Positions 13,673 through 15,483 of a stretch of 15,483 nt of DNA are shown here, piece after piece. Made by a program: the position numbers and the translations under genes. The DNA lies in contig MIBK01000103.1 in the NCBI GenBank assembly GCA_001829505.1, positions 5,680 through 21,162 of the forward strand. The letters are read 5' to 3'. Source of the DNA: Spirochaetes bacterium RBG_16_67_19. GTDB lineage: Bacteria; Spirochaetota; Spirochaetia; SZUA-6; DRHE01. How positions within the stretch are numbered: the stretch's first letter is position 1; each line of letters opens with the position of its first letter. The notes beneath the pieces were generated by a model. That model ran no database searches and was not told the origin of the DNA. It saw only the letters and a program-made list of their open reading frames with translations.

Positions 13673-13995
13673 TGACCGCCCTGGTGATCCTGGGCTTCCT
13701 GCTTCTGGCCGCCGGGATCGTGAGCTGCGTGTTGCCCGGTGCTCATGGCCAGGAAATGGGGCGCGGGCAAGGGCGGGATCTGGGGCTCCATCATCGGCAT
13801 GGTCGTCGGCATGTTCCTGTTCCCCCCGTTCGGCGCGATCCTGGGCATTTTCGCCGGAGCGGTGCTCGGCGAGCTGCTAGCCGGAAAAATGTCGGGCCAG
13901 GCGCTGCAAGCCGGCTGGGGAGTTTCCGCCGGCACCATGCTGGCCCTGGCGGTCAAGCTAGCGGTGAGCAGCGCGATCGCCTTCTCCGGGGGTAG
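13672..13995 (+). pseudogene. DUF456 membrane-protein gene, broken by deletion and frameshift
   Basis: ATG 13672 overlaps the preceding stop (TAATG) and starts a typical DUF456 N-terminus (MTALVILGFLLLAAG, then SCVLPG). After that point the DUF456 pattern continues only in the +1 frame from about 13745: MARKWGAGKGGIWGSIIG, then FPPFGAILGIFAGAVLGELLAG, ALQAGWG and LALAVKLAVSS. About 50 residues normally lying between the VLPG and KKFG regions are absent. The remaining pieces total about 107 residues against about 160 for the family. The in-frame stop of the starting frame is TAG at 13993. No Shine-Dalgarno precedes the ATG. The GC content jumps here to the flank value. DUF456 proteins are small integral membrane proteins of unknown function. 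Confidence 0.75.
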
Positions 13996-14004
13996 CGCCC
14001 GCCT

Positions 14005-15057
14005 TCAGGGCCGCAGCACGATCCGCAGGCCGTCGCGGTCCAGCATCATCTGGAAGGCGCGGGCGAAATCCCGCAGGCCCAGCTGGTGGCTGACCAGCTT
14101 CTCTTTCGGGAAGCCGGGCTTGGCCAGGATGGCCAGCGCCTTCTGCACCTGCCGGGCGGTGGAATCGCTGGCGCCCACTACCCGGATTTCGCCGTAGTGG
14201 ATGGTGCGGCTGTCCATGGACAGGAGGTTGGAGCCCACCGGCAGGGAGGCGAACAGGCAGACCGTGCCCCGCTTGCGCACCAGCCCCGGGGCCTCCGCCT
14301 GGGCGGCCGCCGAGGGGGCGGCCACGATGACGCAGTCGGCGCCCAGGCCGCCGGTCTCCTCCAGTACCACCTGGCGGAGGTCCTCCGCGCCGGTGTCCAC
14401 CAGGCGGCCGCAGTCAAAGGCCCGGGCGTGCTCCAGGCGCTTGCCCGGGCGCTGGGCCAGGATCAGCTTCCGGGCGCCGAACTCCCGGGCCACGAACAGG
14501 TTCATGAGCCCCATGGGGCCGGCTCCCACCACCACGACCGAATCCCCCTCGCCGATGCCGCACAGCTCGGCGCAGTTCACAGCGCAGCTCACCGGCTCGG
14601 CCAGGGCGGCGTGCTCGGGAGCCAGCGCCCCCTCACCCGTTGGGGCGGGCACCTTGACCACGTGGCCGTTTCGCACCGCCAGCTCCGGGATGACCAGGAA
14701 CTCGGCCATGCCCCCGGGGAAGAAGAAACCCATGGGCTTGAGGTTCGCGCACAGGTTGCTCCAGCCCTTCCGGCAGTAGAAGCACTCCCCGCAGGACACC
14801 GAGGTGGCCATCACCACGCGCTCGCCGACGGCGAAGCCGCGCACGCCCCGGCCCACCGCATCCAGGCGGCCCGAGAACTCGTGCCCCATGGTCATGGGCG
14901 GCTTCATGCGCGGGTTGCCGCTCTGGAAGGTCTTCAGATCCGAGCCGCACACGGCGCAGGCCTCGATGCGCACGCGCAGCTGCCCCGGGCCGCAGGCGGG
15001 TTCCGGCACCTCCTCGAGGCGCACGTCGTTCTTTCCGAAATACACGGCTGCTTTCAC
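14005..15057 (-). CDS. Zinc-dependent alcohol/polyol dehydrogenase (MDR family)
   Basis: 350 residues, GTG start at 15057 with AGGAGG about 4-6 nt upstream. Catalytic-zinc residues are C37 (AVCGSD) and H59-E60 (GHE). Structural-zinc cysteines are C89, C92, C95 and C103. The nucleotide fold has GAGPMG at 178-183. The end of the second strand reads LILAQRPGKR, without the acidic residue usual in NAD-specific members and with basic residues nearby, so NADP(H) preference is possible. It resembles sorbitol, threonine and related 2-hydroxyl dehydrogenases; the substrate is not decidable. It lies 18 nt downstream of the DeoR-type gene on the same strand, probably one operon that continues beyond the window. 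GC and codon use match the left flank, not the low-GC sugar locus. Confidence 0.9.
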   Translation of the reverse strand: MKAAVYFGKNDVRLEEVPEPACGPGQLRVRIEACAVCGSDLKTFQSGNPRMKPPMTMGHEFSGRLDAVGRGVRGFAVGERVVMATSVSCGECFYCRKGWSNLCANLKPMGFFFPGGMAEFLVIPELAVRNGHVVKVPAPTGEGALAPEHAALAEPVSCAVNCAELCGIGEGDSVVVVGAGPMGLMNLFVAREFGARKLILAQRPGKRLEHARAFDCGRLVDTGAEDLRQVVLEETGGLGADCVIVAAPSAAAQAEAPGLVRKRGTVCLFASLPVGSNLLSMDSRTIHYGEIRVVGASDSTARQVQKALAILAKPGFPKEKLVSHQLGLRDFARAFQMMLDRDGLRIVLRP

Positions 15058-15075
15058 GTTCCCTCCTGGCCGCGG

Positions 15076-15483
15076 CTAGACCTGCTCGCAGCGCACGCCG
15101 TGCCGCTTGAACATCCGCAGGTGCTCGGGCGGCACGACCTTGTCGGTGATGATCAGGTCCACCTCCTCCAGGGCGGTGGCCTGCACGAGGGCGTTGCGCC
15201 CCAGCTTGGAGCGGTCGGCCACGAGGATCACCTCGCTCACCATGCGCACGATGTTCTGGTAGTAGGCGGAAACCAGATACGGGTAGATCGTGACGCCCTT
15301 CTCTTCGGTGATGCCCCCCGCTCCGGAGATGAGCCGGGCGGCGTGCAGGTGCTCCAGGCTCTTCAGGGCCAGCGGGCCGCATAGCGTGTTGTGGGCGTAG
15401 TCCACGGCCCCGCCCAGCAGGATCACCTCGGCCTTGGGCTTCCCGCGCAGGGCCGCGGCGATGTCGATGCCGTTGGTGATGAT
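15076..15483 (-). CDS. DeoR-family transcriptional regulator, C-terminal sensor domain (cut by window edge)
   Basis: The frame is open to the right edge; 135 residues are visible. They fit the DeoR C-terminal phosphosugar-sensing domain: TNGIDIAAAL, VILLGGAVDYAHNTLCGPLA, LISGAGGITEEKGVTIY, VILVADRSKLGR, LIITDKVVPPEHL. The N-terminal helix-turn-helix lies outside the window. Members bind phosphorylated sugars or polyols and usually repress the adjacent operon, so this one likely controls the alcohol dehydrogenase gene 18 nt downstream. It ends with TAG at 15076-15078. Confidence 0.88.
   Translation of the reverse strand: MITNGIDIAAALRGKPKAEVILLGGAVDYAHNTLCGPLALKSLEHLHAARLISGAGGITEEKGVTIYPYLVSAYYQNIVRMVSEVILVADRSKLGRNALVQATALEEVDLIITDKVVPPEHLRMFKRHGVRCEQV

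Noticed and set aside
14086..15384. Long rightward open frame of 432 codons over the alcohol dehydrogenase and DeoR genes
   Set aside because: It has no homology pattern, is rich in His, Gly, Ala and Arg as expected of antisense GC-rich DNA, and covers two clear genes on the other strand.
1..15483. CRISPR array, tRNA or rRNA gene, insertion sequence or integrase
   Set aside because: No regularly spaced repeats, no cloverleaf or rRNA-like stretch and no transposase or recombinase motifs were seen on either strand.

Overview
This window looks like chromosomal DNA of a GC-rich, diderm, probably anaerobic bacterium. The diderm reading rests on a sugar-binding protein with a plain signal peptide and no lipobox cysteine. 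The anaerobe reading rests on a multi-[4Fe-4S] flavin oxidoreductase of a type common in anaerobes. I cannot name the genus.

Layout. (1) Positions 1-2442, very GC-rich: the 3' part of a GltD/NuoG-type Fe-S flavoprotein, then a small secreted beta-rich protein whose reading frame carries an internal UGA. (2) About 2443-13672, clearly lower in GC: a self-contained carbohydrate-catabolism locus. A glycerol-kinase-like FGGY kinase points left. Diverging from it is one rightward gene train: split transketolase (two subunits), periplasmic sugar-binding protein, cyclase-family metallohydrolase, ABC ATPase, ABC permease, LacI-type regulator, xylulokinase-like FGGY kinase and a xylose-isomerase-like TIM-barrel enzyme. 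The rightward genes are mostly overlapping or nearly touching, so they probably form one operon. The divergent intergenic region is AT-rich and holds four TGTAA/TTACA half-sites, the best candidate operator. (3) 13672-15483, GC-rich again: a broken DUF456 membrane-protein gene, then a leftward DeoR-type regulator (cut by the window edge) and a zinc alcohol dehydrogenase.

How the genes could work together (inference): the ABC transporter imports a sugar, the TIM-barrel enzyme isomerises it to a ketose, an FGGY kinase phosphorylates the ketose, and the split transketolase cleaves the ketose phosphate and passes two carbons to a glycolytic acceptor. This is the same set of enzyme classes as the known D-apiose route (isomerase, apulose kinase, two-subunit apulose-4-phosphate transketolase). 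The locus also has a second kinase and a cyclase-family hydrolase, which that route does not require. Both kinases and the transketolase keep their catalytic residues but differ from the glycerol kinase, xylulokinase and housekeeping transketolase paradigms at residues known to touch substrate. That makes glycerol, D-xylulose and ordinary pentose phosphates doubtful as the main substrates.

Both genes that flank the low-GC locus are damaged or recoded (in-frame UGA on the left, deletion plus frameshift on the right). The base composition changes at these points, which suggests the locus was acquired. I saw no integrase, transposase, tRNA, rRNA or CRISPR array.
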